A DNA stretch of 64,000 bases from Aminobacter anthyllidis (GCF_018555685.1 NZ_JAFLWW010000011.1:124001-188000); one strand, 5' to 3'. Shown: positions 46,801-55,806, counted from the first letter of the stretch. The notes: generated by a model from the sequence alone, not told the origin. Made by a program: numbers and translations.

Positions 46801-48911
46801 GCAAATTCCTCGACCTTGGGCGACGGCGAGCGCGTGTGGGCCTGAGGCACGGCGATGGTGAGATTGCCGTCCTCGTCGGTTGTCGCCATCTGGCCGGGAT
46901 GGATCACGGCCGTTGTCTGCTCGGATTCGATGAAGGCAGGCCCTGATATCTCCGCCCCGGCGCCAAGTTCGTCCCACAAAAAGACAGGCGTTTCCCATGC
47001 GCGGCCCAGGAACCACGCTGTCCGGTGCCGGGCAGGCCGAAGCGCGGCGCGCATCTGTGCTGGAGCGGCGTTGGGCATGGCAATCGGCATGCGCGCTTCG
47101 ACAATGATGGCCGCGAGCTCGATGGCGCTTTTGGCGTGGGCTGAACCCCGGCCCACGATCTGCTCGTAGCGGGCCCGGAATGCCGCCTCGGCAGTGGCGA
47201 TGTCGGCGCTTCCGAGCCGAGAGGCCGGCACTTCGATGTCGATACGGTGCAGCTGGCGGGAAAATTTCAGGCCGATCTTGCGCTTGATCTCGACGGCACC
47301 TGACAGGCCCGCCTCCGCCAGCCCTTCAAATTCGCCGCGAGCGCGCTGCTCGAGCCGTCCGAATGCTTCGATCTCGCCGTCGCGGAAGTCCTGCAGCGGT
47401 CGGGCGGGCAGCTCGATCTCATAGGACGTCCGCAAGTCGCTGGAGGCTGCGCCCCAGGCGGAAAACTCCGGCGCAAGGCGCGGTATGACAATTGCCTTTA
47501 CGCCGATCTCGGCGGCGTAGCGCCCGACATGCTGGGGGGCCGCTCCGCCATAGGCATAAAGCACGAAGTTGCGAGGATCGTGGCCGCGCTGCACGCTGGC
47601 ACGACGGACGAGATCGGCCATCTGTGCATTGGCGACGCGCAATATCCCTTCGGCCGCCGCCTCGACTTCCAAGCCGAGCCTGCTGGCAAGCGGCGCAAGT
47701 GCTGACCGCGCTGCAGCACCATCAAGCGCGAGCGCCCCGCCAAGACGGTCAAGATGGCCCAGAACAACGGCGGCATCGGTCACTGTTGGTTGTGTGCCGC
47801 CGCGGCCGTAGCAGGCCGGGCCCGGCATCGAGCCGGCGCTTTGCGGGCCGACGCGCAACACGCCGAGTTCGGGATCGACGTAAGCTATGCTGCCGCCACC
47901 CGTTCCAATGGAAGCAAGGTCGATTGCTGGAACGGCAAGGCTGTGCCGGTCGATGCGTGGCCGTGAAGCGGCAGGCAAAGCGCCCCCCACGACAAGGCCG
48001 ACATCGAAGCTGGTCCCACCAACATCGGTGGTGAGCACATCGGCATGCCCAAGCCGCGCGCCGACCTGGCGAGCCGCCATGATGCCTCCTACCGGTCCGG
48101 ACTGAAGCAGGTGTACCGGTGCATCGCGCAGCGAGCTCGCGCGGCGCACGCCGCCGCCCATGGTCACGATCAGGAACAGGCCGCCAAATCCCTCCTTGCG
48201 CAACGCTTCGTCGAGCAAGGTCAGGTAGTCGCCGACAAGTGGCGCAACATAGGCATTCATGGCGACAGTCGCGGTCCGCTCGTATTCACCGATGCGCGGC
48301 GCAAGCTCGCTCGACAGCGTCACATGCAGGCTTGGCGCCTCTTCGGCGACAAGCTCGGCGAGGCGGCGTTCGTGACTGCCATTGACGGGCGACCACATCA
48401 GCGCAATGCCGATCGCCTCAGCACCTCGCGCGACGAGCTGGCGGATCGACTGGCGGGCCTGCTCTTCGTCCAGCGGCACAATGACATTGCCGTCGACATC
48501 GATGCGTTCGCGCACGCCGATGATGCGGCGGCGAGGAACAAGCAGGTCCGGCTTACGCCATTTGAGCGCGTTGATGCTGTCTTCGTCGGGCAGGCCATGC
48601 ACCTTGTTGGAGCGTGCCATCGGCAGCGTCGCCTCGAAGCCTGAGGTGACAAGCAGGCCGACCTCGGCGCCCGTGCCTGTCAGAAGCGCATTGAGGCCAA
48701 CCGTGGTGCCGTGCGACAGGATGTCGGTCACCTCGAGGATTTCGCCCAGGCACTTGCCCAGCGAGCGGGAGGCGACGCCAAGCGAGGCAATCACACCTTC
48801 CATCAGCCGTCCATGTGTCGTCAGCGCCTTGCCGACGCCGACGCGTCCATCCGCAGTCAGGATGACCGTGTCGGTAAAGGTTCCGCCAGTGTCGATGCCG
48901 ACGATCTGCAT
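46797..48911 (-). CDS. Hydantoinase A/oxoprolinase-type ATPase subunit
   Basis: A 704-residue HyuA-family protein of the ASKHA ATPase fold. The phosphate motif GIDTGGTFTDTVI is at residue 5; DILSHGTTVGLNALL, GVRERIDVDG, LTTDVGGTSFDVGLV and ASIGTGGGSIAYVD follow, as in acetophenone/acetone carboxylases and N-methylhydantoinase. It is first in a six-gene operon, facing the ABC transporter genes. ATG at 48911 follows GAGAG; a GTG two codons earlier is possible. A carboxylase role is inferred from the CoA ligase, dehydrogenase and thiolase-fold genes nearby; hydantoinase or oxoprolinase activity is the alternative. Confidence 0.9.
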   Translation of the reverse strand: MQIVGIDTGGTFTDTVILTADGRVGVGKALTTHGRLMEGVIASLGVASRSLGKCLGEILEVTDILSHGTTVGLNALLTGTGAEVGLLVTSGFEATLPMARSNKVHGLPDEDSINALKWRKPDLLVPRRRIIGVRERIDVDGNVIVPLDEEQARQSIRQLVARGAEAIGIALMWSPVNGSHERRLAELVAEEAPSLHVTLSSELAPRIGEYERTATVAMNAYVAPLVGDYLTLLDEALRKEGFGGLFLIVTMGGGVRRASSLRDAPVHLLQSGPVGGIMAARQVGARLGHADVLTTDVGGTSFDVGLVVGGALPAASRPRIDRHSLAVPAIDLASIGTGGGSIAYVDPELGVLRVGPQSAGSMPGPACYGRGGTQPTVTDAAVVLGHLDRLGGALALDGAAARSALAPLASRLGLEVEAAAEGILRVANAQMADLVRRASVQRGHDPRNFVLYAYGGAAPQHVGRYAAEIGVKAIVIPRLAPEFSAWGAASSDLRTSYEIELPARPLQDFRDGEIEAFGRLEQRARGEFEGLAEAGLSGAVEIKRKIGLKFSRQLHRIDIEVPASRLGSADIATAEAAFRARYEQIVGRGSAHAKSAIELAAIIVEARMPIAMPNAAPAQMRAALRPARHRTAWFLGRAWETPVFLWDELGAGAEISGPAFIESEQTTAVIHPGQMATTDEDGNLTIAVPQAHTRSPSPKVEEFA

Positions 48912-49142
48912 ATGCACTCTCGCAAATCATTCTTCAGGATGCAGTCCGCCGTCGGTTGAACGCCTGGCGCTCACCGTTCGTGGTCTGCTGTGACCGCCAG
49001 AAACCCGGCGCGGAATTGAAACAACCTTGCGGAGCACAAATTTTGCCGCAGCGCGTCCGCCGTCCAAAGCAGCAATGATTTCCACCACTTGAGACACGTC
49101 GATTAGGCGTCGAACGGAGCAGGCTGTCAAACGCAACCGGCA

Positions 49143-49204
49143 ATTTTCCGGCTATCCGGAAAATCTGCGGAAGCGATTGTTTTGACGTTGCTAGGCGGCC
49201 TAGC
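49143..49204. promoter_or_regulatory. Two palindromes in the divergent hyuA / transporter promoter region
   Basis: The 352-bp space between hyuA and the ATPase gene holds no gene. It has a palindrome with perfect 9-bp arms, ATTTTCCGG and CCGGAAAAT around CTAT (49143-49164), and a second, GCTAGGC-G-GCCTAGC (49190-49204). The second shares GGCCTAG with the site at 40135. Both sit 60-121 bp before the ATPase start, so they are candidate sites for the IclR regulator or another local one. Confidence 0.5.
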
Positions 49205-49263
49205 CTTTCGAACACGATTGCCTGCGGGCGCACACCGAACTGCACTTCCTGACGGAGCGACAG

Positions 49264-50085
49264 ATGAACTCATTGCGCATATCCGACGTTGCGGCGGCCC
49301 TGCCGCTGGTCGCTGAAGCAGCCGCCAAGATCGAGGTGCGGGGTGTGCGCAAGCGTTATGACGCCAACGGCAATGTCGAAGCGCTCGCCGGTGTCGACCT
49401 CAACGTACGGAGCGGCGAATTCGTCTGCCTCGTTGGGCCGTCAGGTTGCGGCAAATCGACGGTGCTCAGAATGATTGCCGGCCTGCACAGGCCGAGCGAA
49501 GGCGAGATCCTGGTCCACGCCAGCGGCACGCGTGCGGTCCCCACCGCCATGGTGTTCCAGAACTACAATGTGTTTCCGTGGAAGACGATCCAGGCCAATG
49601 TCCGCTTCGGCCTGGAAATGACCGGCATGGCCGGTGCAGAGGCCGACAGGCGCGCCACCGCGTGGCTCGGCAAGATGGGTCTTGCCGACTTCGCCAACGC
49701 CTATCCGCCGGCGCTGTCAGGCGGCATGCTGCAGCGCGTCGCCATCGCGCGCGCCATGGCTGTCGAGCCCGAAATCCTTTTGATGGACGAACCTTTCGCT
49801 GCGCTCGATGCCCAGCACCGGCGCATCCTGCAAGACGAGTTGCTGACGCTTTGGCAGGAGGACCGGCGCACTGTCGTCTTCGTCACCCACAGCCTGGAAG
49901 AAGCGCTGTTGCTCGGCGACAGGGTCGTTGTGATGTCGGCGCGGCCGGGACGCATCATCGCCGAATTCGAGGTGCCGTTCGCGCGGCCGCGCACGCCGGA
50001 AATCCGCGGTGAGCCGATGTTCGCCAAGCTGGAACAGGAAATCTGGAACCTGCTGCGCGAGCAGGTCGGCAAGCACGCCGCCTGA
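49264..50085 (+). CDS. NitT/TauT-type ABC transporter ATPase
   Basis: A 273-residue ATPase with Walker A GPSGCGKSTVLRM (about residue 59), Q-loop FQNYNVFPW, signature LSGGMLQRVAIARAM, Walker B ILLMDEPFAALD and VVFVTHSLEEA. All fit the nitrate/sulfonate/taurine class. CGGAG precedes the ATG. It is first in the operon ATPase, permease, NIPSNAP-like, reading away from hyuA. It works with the permease 31 bp downstream and the binding protein at 41096. Confidence 0.94.
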   Translation: MNSLRISDVAAALPLVAEAAAKIEVRGVRKRYDANGNVEALAGVDLNVRSGEFVCLVGPSGCGKSTVLRMIAGLHRPSEGEILVHASGTRAVPTAMVFQNYNVFPWKTIQANVRFGLEMTGMAGAEADRRATAWLGKMGLADFANAYPPALSGGMLQRVAIARAMAVEPEILLMDEPFAALDAQHRRILQDELLTLWQEDRRTVVFVTHSLEEALLLGDRVVVMSARPGRIIAEFEVPFARPRTPEIRGEPMFAKLEQEIWNLLREQVGKHAA

Positions 50086-50116
50086 AATCAAGATCGACGC
50101 GGAGGAGGCGACGAGC

Positions 50117-50953
50117 ATGGAAAAGACCATCACTATCAGACCTGGCGAAGCCGAGCGCGACCCGCGCGGCTATGCACGCCGGGCGCAACGGCAGGAAAAG
50201 GTGCTGGCGATGGCCACCCCTGTCGTGTTCTTTATCCTTTGGGAGATCTGTGCCCGCGCCGGTCTTCTCGATTCCCGCTTTTTCCCCGCACCAAGTGCGA
50301 TCTTTCTGTCGGCGGTCGAGATGACGCGCACCGGCATGCTGCAGCAGGATGTGATGGCAAGCGCGCTTCGCGTGCTTGCAGGTTTCGCCATCGGCGTCGT
50401 CACCGGGTTGGGTGCCGCGCTGTTGCTCGGCCTGTCGCGCCTGACGCGTGCAGCGCTGGAGCCGTTCCTCACAGCGCTTTACACGGTGCCAAAGCTTGCT
50501 CTGCTGCCATTGCTGCTCCTGATCTTCGGTCTCGGCGAACTGCCAAGCGTGCTGCTCGTCGGCATGACGGTTTTCTTCCTGGTCTGGATCCAATGCATGG
50601 AGGCGGTGCTCGCCATCCCCGAGAACTATCACGAGGCGGCTCGTTCGTTCGGCGCCAAGGGCTGGAACATGTTCCGCCACGTCACCTGGCCGGCACTGCT
50701 GCCACAGCTGTTCATTTCCATGCGCATCGCCATCGGCACGGCGGTACTGGTCATCGTCGGTGTCGAGTTCGTGCAGGCAAGCCAGGGCATCGGCTACCGC
50801 ATCTGGCATTCGTGGTCGCTGTTTCAGGCCAACCGCATGTATGTCGGCATCTGCACGGTGGCGTTGATGGGTTTCCTGTTCAGTTCGCTGGTGCGCTGGC
50901 TGGGACGGCTGATGCTGCCCTGGACAGCGTCCGTGACCAAGAGGTCCCGCTAG
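50117..50953 (+). CDS. NitT/TauT-type ABC transporter permease
   Basis: A 278-residue membrane permease with about six hydrophobic segments after a charged 30-residue N-terminus. The cytoplasmic coupling loop is ARSFGAKGWNMFRHVTWPAL (EAA-like motif with conserved Gly). It has FLVWIQCMEAVLAIPENYHE and ends VRWLGRLMLPW, as family members do. GGAGGAGG precedes the ATG at 50117; the frame open from 50009 overlaps the ATPase gene and is not coding. Works with the ATPase at 49264. Confidence 0.92.
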   Translation: MEKTITIRPGEAERDPRGYARRAQRQEKVLAMATPVVFFILWEICARAGLLDSRFFPAPSAIFLSAVEMTRTGMLQQDVMASALRVLAGFAIGVVTGLGAALLLGLSRLTRAALEPFLTALYTVPKLALLPLLLLIFGLGELPSVLLVGMTVFFLVWIQCMEAVLAIPENYHEAARSFGAKGWNMFRHVTWPALLPQLFISMRIAIGTAVLVIVGVEFVQASQGIGYRIWHSWSLFQANRMYVGICTVALMGFLFSSLVRWLGRLMLPWTASVTKRSR

Positions 50954-51100
50954 TTCAAGCGGAACGACCGAAGATCCTCCGTGATGCAGTGGCTCGCTGC
51001 TCCAAGCGCCGTTGGCGAGACAGGCATCTTTCCCCGTCTGCATTTTGTGGTGCCTCACAACGGGTTGCGGCACCTACGTCGACCCCGTGGGAGGACACGA

Positions 51101-51805
51101 ATGAGTTCCAAGATCTACATCCACGAATACATCAACATCATCGGCGCCAACCGGGCTAACTATTTCAGGCACATGACGACCGATTGGGGTCGCCACAGTG
51201 CCGAACGCCATCAAAAGTGCTTCGGTGTCTGGGGCACGCTCGGCAGTACCGGGCAGTGGCCTCAGGTGGTCAACCTGTGGGAGTACGACGACTGGGATAG
51301 CCTTGCCGCAAGTTTCGCGCATGAGACAGGCACCGACACCATGCAGGACAAAGCCCTTGAGACATGGTGGCTCACCGCACAAAGCTACCGCAGCGGCGGC
51401 TTCGACCGCGTGTTGATTGCAGCCCCCTGCTCGCCCCCTATCGAACAGCTTTGTGCCGAAGGCACCGTCGTGGGGGCCAAGGTGTTCCTGCATGAGATCG
51501 TCAGCATCAAGCCAGGCTTTGCACAGGACTATCTTGAATTGGTATCGAAGCATTGGCGCGAGCCGGCTAGGGAACTTGGGCTCCAGCTCGTCGGTGCCTT
51601 TCGCACCGCCATGTGCAACGATTCAGAGGTGGTGCTGATCTGGGCGATGCAGGAATGGAGCGACTGGGCCCGTGCAAGCAAGGCGCAAGGCAGCCAGCCA
51701 TTCCAGATATGGCGTGCCAAGACTGAAGATATCGTTCTCGACTGGACCGGGCATCTGATGTGTTCGGCACCCGCCTCTCCGCTCAAGACTGGGGTCCAAC
51801 CTTAG
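51101..51805 (+). CDS. NIPSNAP/Dabb-like protein
   Basis: A 234-residue protein of two repeated ferredoxin-like halves. IYIHEYINIIGANRANYFRHM with VNLWEYDDWDSLAASF forms the first, and VFLHEIVSIKPGFAQDYLELV with VLIWAMQEWSDWARAS the second. Such alpha+beta-barrel monomers often bind or isomerise small hydrophobic or keto compounds, but catalysis here is unknown. GGGAGG precedes the ATG at 51101. It is last in the transporter operon; the two-copy architecture is visible in the sequence. Confidence 0.7.
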   Translation: MSSKIYIHEYINIIGANRANYFRHMTTDWGRHSAERHQKCFGVWGTLGSTGQWPQVVNLWEYDDWDSLAASFAHETGTDTMQDKALETWWLTAQSYRSGGFDRVLIAAPCSPPIEQLCAEGTVVGAKVFLHEIVSIKPGFAQDYLELVSKHWREPARELGLQLVGAFRTAMCNDSEVVLIWAMQEWSDWARASKAQGSQPFQIWRAKTEDIVLDWTGHLMCSAPASPLKTGVQP

Positions 51806-51892
51806 GCCAGGCAGCGAGGCATGAACGATACACAAGACGCTCCGAAGCCTCGTGCTTCGGCACTTTTCTGAAAACTATCGGAGTTGAACATT

Positions 51893-52102
51893 ATGGCTTT
51901 CATTCGATTGACGCGACTTCCCGATAATGTCGATGTGCATCTCCACTACAGACATGTGGTTGCTGTCAGCACAGTCAACGGCAATACGTTCATTCGCACA
52001 ACAGCGACAAACTCAGATGGGACCGGTCACTCGGTATCAGTTCACGAGACCGTCGAGAACGTGATCGCTCTCATAGAAGAGGCAGAACGGCAGCGTTTGT
52101 AG
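51893..52102 (+). CDS. Small conserved-type hypothetical protein
   Basis: A 69-residue protein, MAFIRLTRLPDNVDVHLHYR, predicted as an all-beta core (VVAVSTVNGNTFIRTTA) followed by a C-terminal helix (VENVIALIEEAERQR). The layout is faintly like FlbD-type small domains. GGAG lies nine bases before the ATG at 51893. No partner genes. Function unknown. Confidence 0.6.
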   Translation: MAFIRLTRLPDNVDVHLHYRHVVAVSTVNGNTFIRTTATNSDGTGHSVSVHETVENVIALIEEAERQRL

Positions 52103-52158
52103 TCGACGGGCCCAACCTTTGGGCCGCGCCCAAAGCCGCGAGGTATAGAGAAGATTGT

Positions 52159-52210
52159 TATAGCTCACAATTGTACATATCGTGAGTTATAGAAAGAGCC
52201 CTATAACTCA
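52159..52210. promoter_or_regulatory. Alternating operator repeats before the Fic fragment
   Basis: Three copies of TATAACTCAC in alternating orientation: TATAGCTCAC (52159-52168), GTGAGTTATA (52182-52191) and CTATAACTCA (52201-52210). The last two form a perfect inverted repeat with 10-bp arms and an 8-bp spacer, and the right arm ends on the A of the ATG. An autoregulated or island-linked promoter is likely; the binding protein is not known. Confidence 0.65.
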
Positions 52211-52438
52211 TGGGCTGGAATTGGCAGCAGGCCGACTGGCCGAATTTTGCCTACGACAACAAGGTACTGGAGCCGCTAGAAAGCGAGTTCCTGTTGGGCG
52301 CGGGCGAGTTACTGGGTGTCTTTCGCCATGTCGGCCTTCACGAACGCGACCAGATCCGCGTCGATCTCATCAGCGAAGAAGCCTTGAGGACGTCCGCAAT
52401 TGAGGGGGGAGTACCTCAACCGATTCATACCCGATTGA
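52210..52438 (+). pseudogene. Truncated Fic-family protein (DUF4172 N-terminus)
   Basis: The fragment holds the DUF4172 N-terminal domain of a Fic AMP-transferase: WNWQQADWPNFAYDN, LEPLESEFLLGAGELLG and VDLISEEALRTSAIEG. It includes the self-inhibitory (S/T)xxxE(G/N) motif. A run of six G (52404-52409) shifts the frame; in the corrected frame it continues EYLNRFIPD and stops at 52438. The Fic core with HPFxxGNGR is absent. So it is truncated with or without the frameshift. The preceding operator repeats are intact. Confidence 0.8.
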
Positions 52439-52517
52439 AACCAGCATCAAATCGCACCAAGATGGGGGGCGACTGAACAAGGCGCGCGCATAGCAATCAC
52501 GAGGCGAGGTGCCGGCG

Positions 52518-52835
52518 ATGGCGACGAGCAGCTTCATCACCGAACTGACCTGTGCCGCAAACGAGACTTCGAAATTGACGCCTCATGAAACCGCCCGGCT
52601 GTTGCAGCAGGCTGCTGCAACAATCCGCAATTATCGCGAACGGGTCGACTACCCCGAAACGCCAGCCAACGACCGCAGCCAGGGCGACATCGTGTTCGAC
52701 CTGATGGCCATGGCAAGCGCCGTCGAGTTGTTTTCGCCAGAGAAGATTTCCGCGCTGCTTCAGGAAGCAGCCTCGACCATCAGAGTCTGCAAGGTTCTCG
52801 GGGAAACGAGCAAGACCACCGGAAACGCCCCATGA
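52518..52835 (+). CDS. Hypothetical protein
   Basis: A 105-residue helical protein with an internal repeat-like layout: LTPHETARLLQQAAATIRNYR near the start and FSPEKISALLQEAASTIRVCK near the end, two similar helical hairpins about 65 residues apart. The motif ARLLQQAA/SALLQEAA suggests paired antiparallel helices and possible dimerisation. ATG at 52518 is preceded by GAGG. Function unknown. It ends just before the convergent helicase. Confidence 0.6.
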   Translation: MATSSFITELTCAANETSKLTPHETARLLQQAAATIRNYRERVDYPETPANDRSQGDIVFDLMAMASAVELFSPEKISALLQEAASTIRVCKVLGETSKTTGNAP

Positions 52836-52902
52836 GACATGGTAGCCTGCCGTTCGACCTATGCGCATCCGTCCACGATCGCGCAGGCGGCAGGCGTTGC
52901 TC

Positions 52903-54972
52903 TCACTTCCACATCGATCGCATGCGTGCCACGACATCAACCCGCACCTGCTGCGAACTGCGCTCAATTCCGGTTGCCGTAACCTTCGGCCAGCTCGTTT
53001 GTTCAAAGAGCCGCAGCAGTGGCGCGGGGATGAAGCGAGTGCGCGAGGCATAGACATGGCGATCGCCCTGGACGTTCTGTCCATAGGTGAAGAAGCGCTG
53101 CGGGGTGATCAGGGCCAGGCTGTCTCGCGCTCTTGTCATACCGACATAAAGCAGGCGCCGCTCTTCCTCCAGTTCCGAGGTAGTCCCCGCCCCAAGGTCG
53201 GAAGGAATGCAGCCGTCGACGACATTCAACATGAACACCGAGCGCCATTCCTGTCCCTTGGCGGAATGGATTGTCGACAGGATTAGATAGTCCTCGTCGA
53301 GACGGGGCACCCCTGCCTGATCACTTGTTGCATCAGGGGGATCCAGCGTCAGTTCGGTGAGAAAACGCTCTCGGCTGGGATAGCCGGCCGCGATCTGCTC
53401 CAGCTGCACCAAGTCGGCCTTGCGAGTGTCCGGGTCCTCGTGAATCCGCTCAAGATGCGGCTCATACCAGGCGCGGGCGGCCGCGAGTTCATCCGGCCAG
53501 CCGGCAGCGGATCTTCTCAGGCGTGAGAGAAGTGCGACAAAACTGGTCCAATCATCGCCGGTCTTCGGCGGAGGTGGCACTTCTGCAAGTGACAGCAGCG
53601 GCTCCGGCTCCGCTGCCATCGTATCAAGGATCCGCCCTGCCGTCTGGGGGCCAATTCCCGGAAGCATTTGAAGCAGCCTGAAGCCCGCGACACGGTCGCG
53701 CGGGTTTTGGGCAAACCGCAAGACGGCGAGCAGGTCTTTCACGTGCGCGCTGTCGAGAAACTTTAGCCCACCGAACTTGACGAACGGAACATTACGCCGC
53801 GTGAGCTCGACTTCCAATGCGCCGCTATGATTGGAGGAGCGAAACAGAACGGCTTGCTGCTTGAGTGTGACGCCTATTTCACGGGCTGCCAGCACCTGCT
53901 CCACCACATATCTTGCCTGGTCGGCATCGTCCCGGACAGTCACGAGCAGGGGACGTTGCAACGACTGGCGATCCGTCCAGAGATCTTTGGTGAAGCGCTC
54001 GCGCGCGAGCCCTATGATGCCGTTTGCAGCCTCCAGGATTGGCTGCGTCGAACGGTAATTGCGATCGAGTGTAATGACGTCGGCCGCCTTCGGAGAAAAC
54101 TCGTTGGGAAAATCCAGTATGTTGCGAACGGTGGCGGCGCGAAAAGAATAGATCGATTGAGCGTCGTCGCCCACAACCGTCAACCCGCAGCCGCCGGGTT
54201 TCAGGGCCATCAGTATCGAAGCCTGCAGCCGATTGGTGTCCTGGTATTCGTCGACGAGAACATGATCGAAGCGGCTGCCGATGTCGTCGGCAAGCTCGGG
54301 ATCGGAAACGGCCTGCGCCCAATAGAGCAGCAGGTCGTCATAATCGAGAACGTTCTGCACTTGCTTAGCGTCGACATAGCCCGAAAAGAGCTGCTTGAGT
54401 TCATCCTCCCATCCCATTGCCCAGGGGTAGGCTGCCTTCAGTATTTCGCCGATAGACACTTCGGAGTTCACGACACGGGAATAGATCGCAAGACATGTGC
54501 CTTTGGTGGGAAAGCGGCTTTCTGTCTTCGAAAAGCCGAGATCGTGCCGAACGAGATTCATCAGGTCGGCGCTGTCTTCACGATCGTGGATCGTGAAATC
54601 GACATTCACCCCAATCTGCTCGGCATAAATCCTGAGCAGACGTGCACCGATCCCGTGGAACGTTCCCGACCATGCCAAGGCGTCCGTCATGCTAGTGGCA
54701 TTTCCACCGAGTACCTGCCGGCAGATCCGCTCGACACGCCGCCCCATCTCGGAGGCTGCGCGGCGCGAAAATGTCATGAGCAGAATGCGCCGGGGATCAG
54801 CGCCGTGGACGATAAGGTGAGCAACCCGATGGGCGAGCGTGCTCGTTTTGCCGGAACCCGCCCCCGCGATGATCAGCAACGGTCCGCCAATTTCATCATC
54901 AGGCAGTCCAATCCCATGTTCGACCGCCTCGCGTTGGCGATCGTTCAGTTTCTCGAGATATGCCGTGCTCAT
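52903..54972 (-). CDS. UvrD/Rep-type ATP-dependent DNA helicase
   Basis: A 689-residue superfamily 1 3'-5' helicase. Motifs in order: LNDRQREAVEHG, Walker A IAGAGSGKTSTL, DHVLVDEYQDTN, GDDAQSIYSFR, DRNYRSTQPIL, STIHSAKGQEW and RRLLYVGMTRARDSL. About 40 residues of the protein end lie beyond the last motif, so it lacks the long UvrD C-terminal tail. ATG at 54972 was chosen over 55110 because it gives the family start STAYLEKLNDRQREAV. Probably repair or replication related; it stands alone. Confidence 0.93.
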   Translation of the reverse strand: MSTAYLEKLNDRQREAVEHGIGLPDDEIGGPLLIIAGAGSGKTSTLAHRVAHLIVHGADPRRILLMTFSRRAASEMGRRVERICRQVLGGNATSMTDALAWSGTFHGIGARLLRIYAEQIGVNVDFTIHDREDSADLMNLVRHDLGFSKTESRFPTKGTCLAIYSRVVNSEVSIGEILKAAYPWAMGWEDELKQLFSGYVDAKQVQNVLDYDDLLLYWAQAVSDPELADDIGSRFDHVLVDEYQDTNRLQASILMALKPGGCGLTVVGDDAQSIYSFRAATVRNILDFPNEFSPKAADVITLDRNYRSTQPILEAANGIIGLARERFTKDLWTDRQSLQRPLLVTVRDDADQARYVVEQVLAAREIGVTLKQQAVLFRSSNHSGALEVELTRRNVPFVKFGGLKFLDSAHVKDLLAVLRFAQNPRDRVAGFRLLQMLPGIGPQTAGRILDTMAAEPEPLLSLAEVPPPPKTGDDWTSFVALLSRLRRSAAGWPDELAAARAWYEPHLERIHEDPDTRKADLVQLEQIAAGYPSRERFLTELTLDPPDATSDQAGVPRLDEDYLILSTIHSAKGQEWRSVFMLNVVDGCIPSDLGAGTTSELEEERRLLYVGMTRARDSLALITPQRFFTYGQNVQGDRHVYASRTRFIPAPLLRLFEQTSWPKVTATGIERSSQQVRVDVVARMRSMWK

Positions 54973-55377
54973 CAGTCCCCGCGCTTGACAATGCCTGCCC
55001 GCCAGCTGGCCGGTCCCGGGCATCCCCTCTGACCGACCCTGGCAAATCAAGAACAAATATGGAACATAACAACTTGCCGGGGTATTGGATAGCCATCGCG
55101 AAAAGGGCACGTCGAGATTTCCGGCTACGCGAGGTTCACACTACATCGCTGCGGGAGCAAAACTGAAGACGCATCGCACTGTCAGGCAATCGATACTGGC
55201 AAACTTCGACGCACCTCAGATGTCAGCGCGAGTTGCTCTGGCAGCCAAAGGTCGGCCACGAGAGGCCGACGCAGAACATTTTTTGGTGGAGATGCAGGGC
55301 GGCACTCGCCGGCCCCTACCCGAGACGATATTTCGTTGCCATACAAATATGGTCTCTCAACAGAAGGTTTTGCAACA

Positions 55378-55656
55378 ATGACGTCTACCAATGAAATCGC
55401 AGACAAGATCGCTTCCGACCAGAACCTCACGAAGGCACAAGCCAAGCTAGTCGTCGAAAGCGTCTTCAAACAGATCGCCGATGCGGCAAAGAGCGGGGCC
55501 GAGACTAGCATTCCTGGCTTCGGCAAATTCAAACTGAAAGAAACGCCGGCACGCGAGGGTCGCAATCCGTCAACGGGTGCAACTATCAAGATCGCCGCAG
55601 CCAAAAAGCTGACTTTTGCGCCTGCAAAGGCAATCAAGGACACTCTGAACGGCTGA
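55378..55656 (+). CDS. HU-family DNA-binding protein
   Basis: A 92-residue nucleoid protein. N-terminal helices (MTSTNEIADKIASDQNLTKA) are followed by the beta-arm region GFGKFKLKETPAREGRNPST, with the Pro at the arm tip in RNPSTG, and by AAAKKLTFAPAKAIKDTLNG. ATG at 55378 fits the family start; the earlier frame start at 55336 is unlikely. AAGG lies upstream. It is followed by a strong hairpin. An accessory-replicon HU may supplement the chromosomal one. Confidence 0.93.
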   Translation: MTSTNEIADKIASDQNLTKAQAKLVVESVFKQIADAAKSGAETSIPGFGKFKLKETPAREGRNPSTGATIKIAAAKKLTFAPAKAIKDTLNG

Positions 55657-55691
55657 TGCGTGCATCGGGCTGTCCCCCACAGCCCTACAAG

Positions 55692-55723
55692 CGAAGGGCC
55701 CGCAGCTACCAGCGGACCCTTCG
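55692..55723 (+). terminator. Terminator of the HU gene
   Basis: The inverted repeat CGAAGGG-C-CCGC (55692-55703) and GCGG-A-CCCTTCG (55712-55723) encloses an 8-base loop, about 35 bp after the HU stop, and is followed by TTCCTCATTTC. Stem and position fit a Rho-independent terminator; the T-tract is weak. Confidence 0.65.
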
Positions 55724-55806
55724 TTCCTCATTTCAGCCAAATGCGTGACTTCCTCCGCGCTGATCGGCAACTTCTTCCCTAAAAGTCCCCCAGGCAATGA
55801 AGAAGG

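Noticed and set aside
45691-46845. 384-codon open frame opposite hyuB
   Set aside because: Shadow of the HyuB coding strand; no recognisable domain and no ribosome site.
49955-51073. 372-codon minus-strand frame over the ABC permease
   Set aside because: His/Gln/Arg-rich composition typical of an antisense shadow; the permease is conserved.
53827-55032. 401-codon open frame opposite the UvrD-type helicase
   Set aside because: The helicase motifs are continuous on the other strand; this frame has none.
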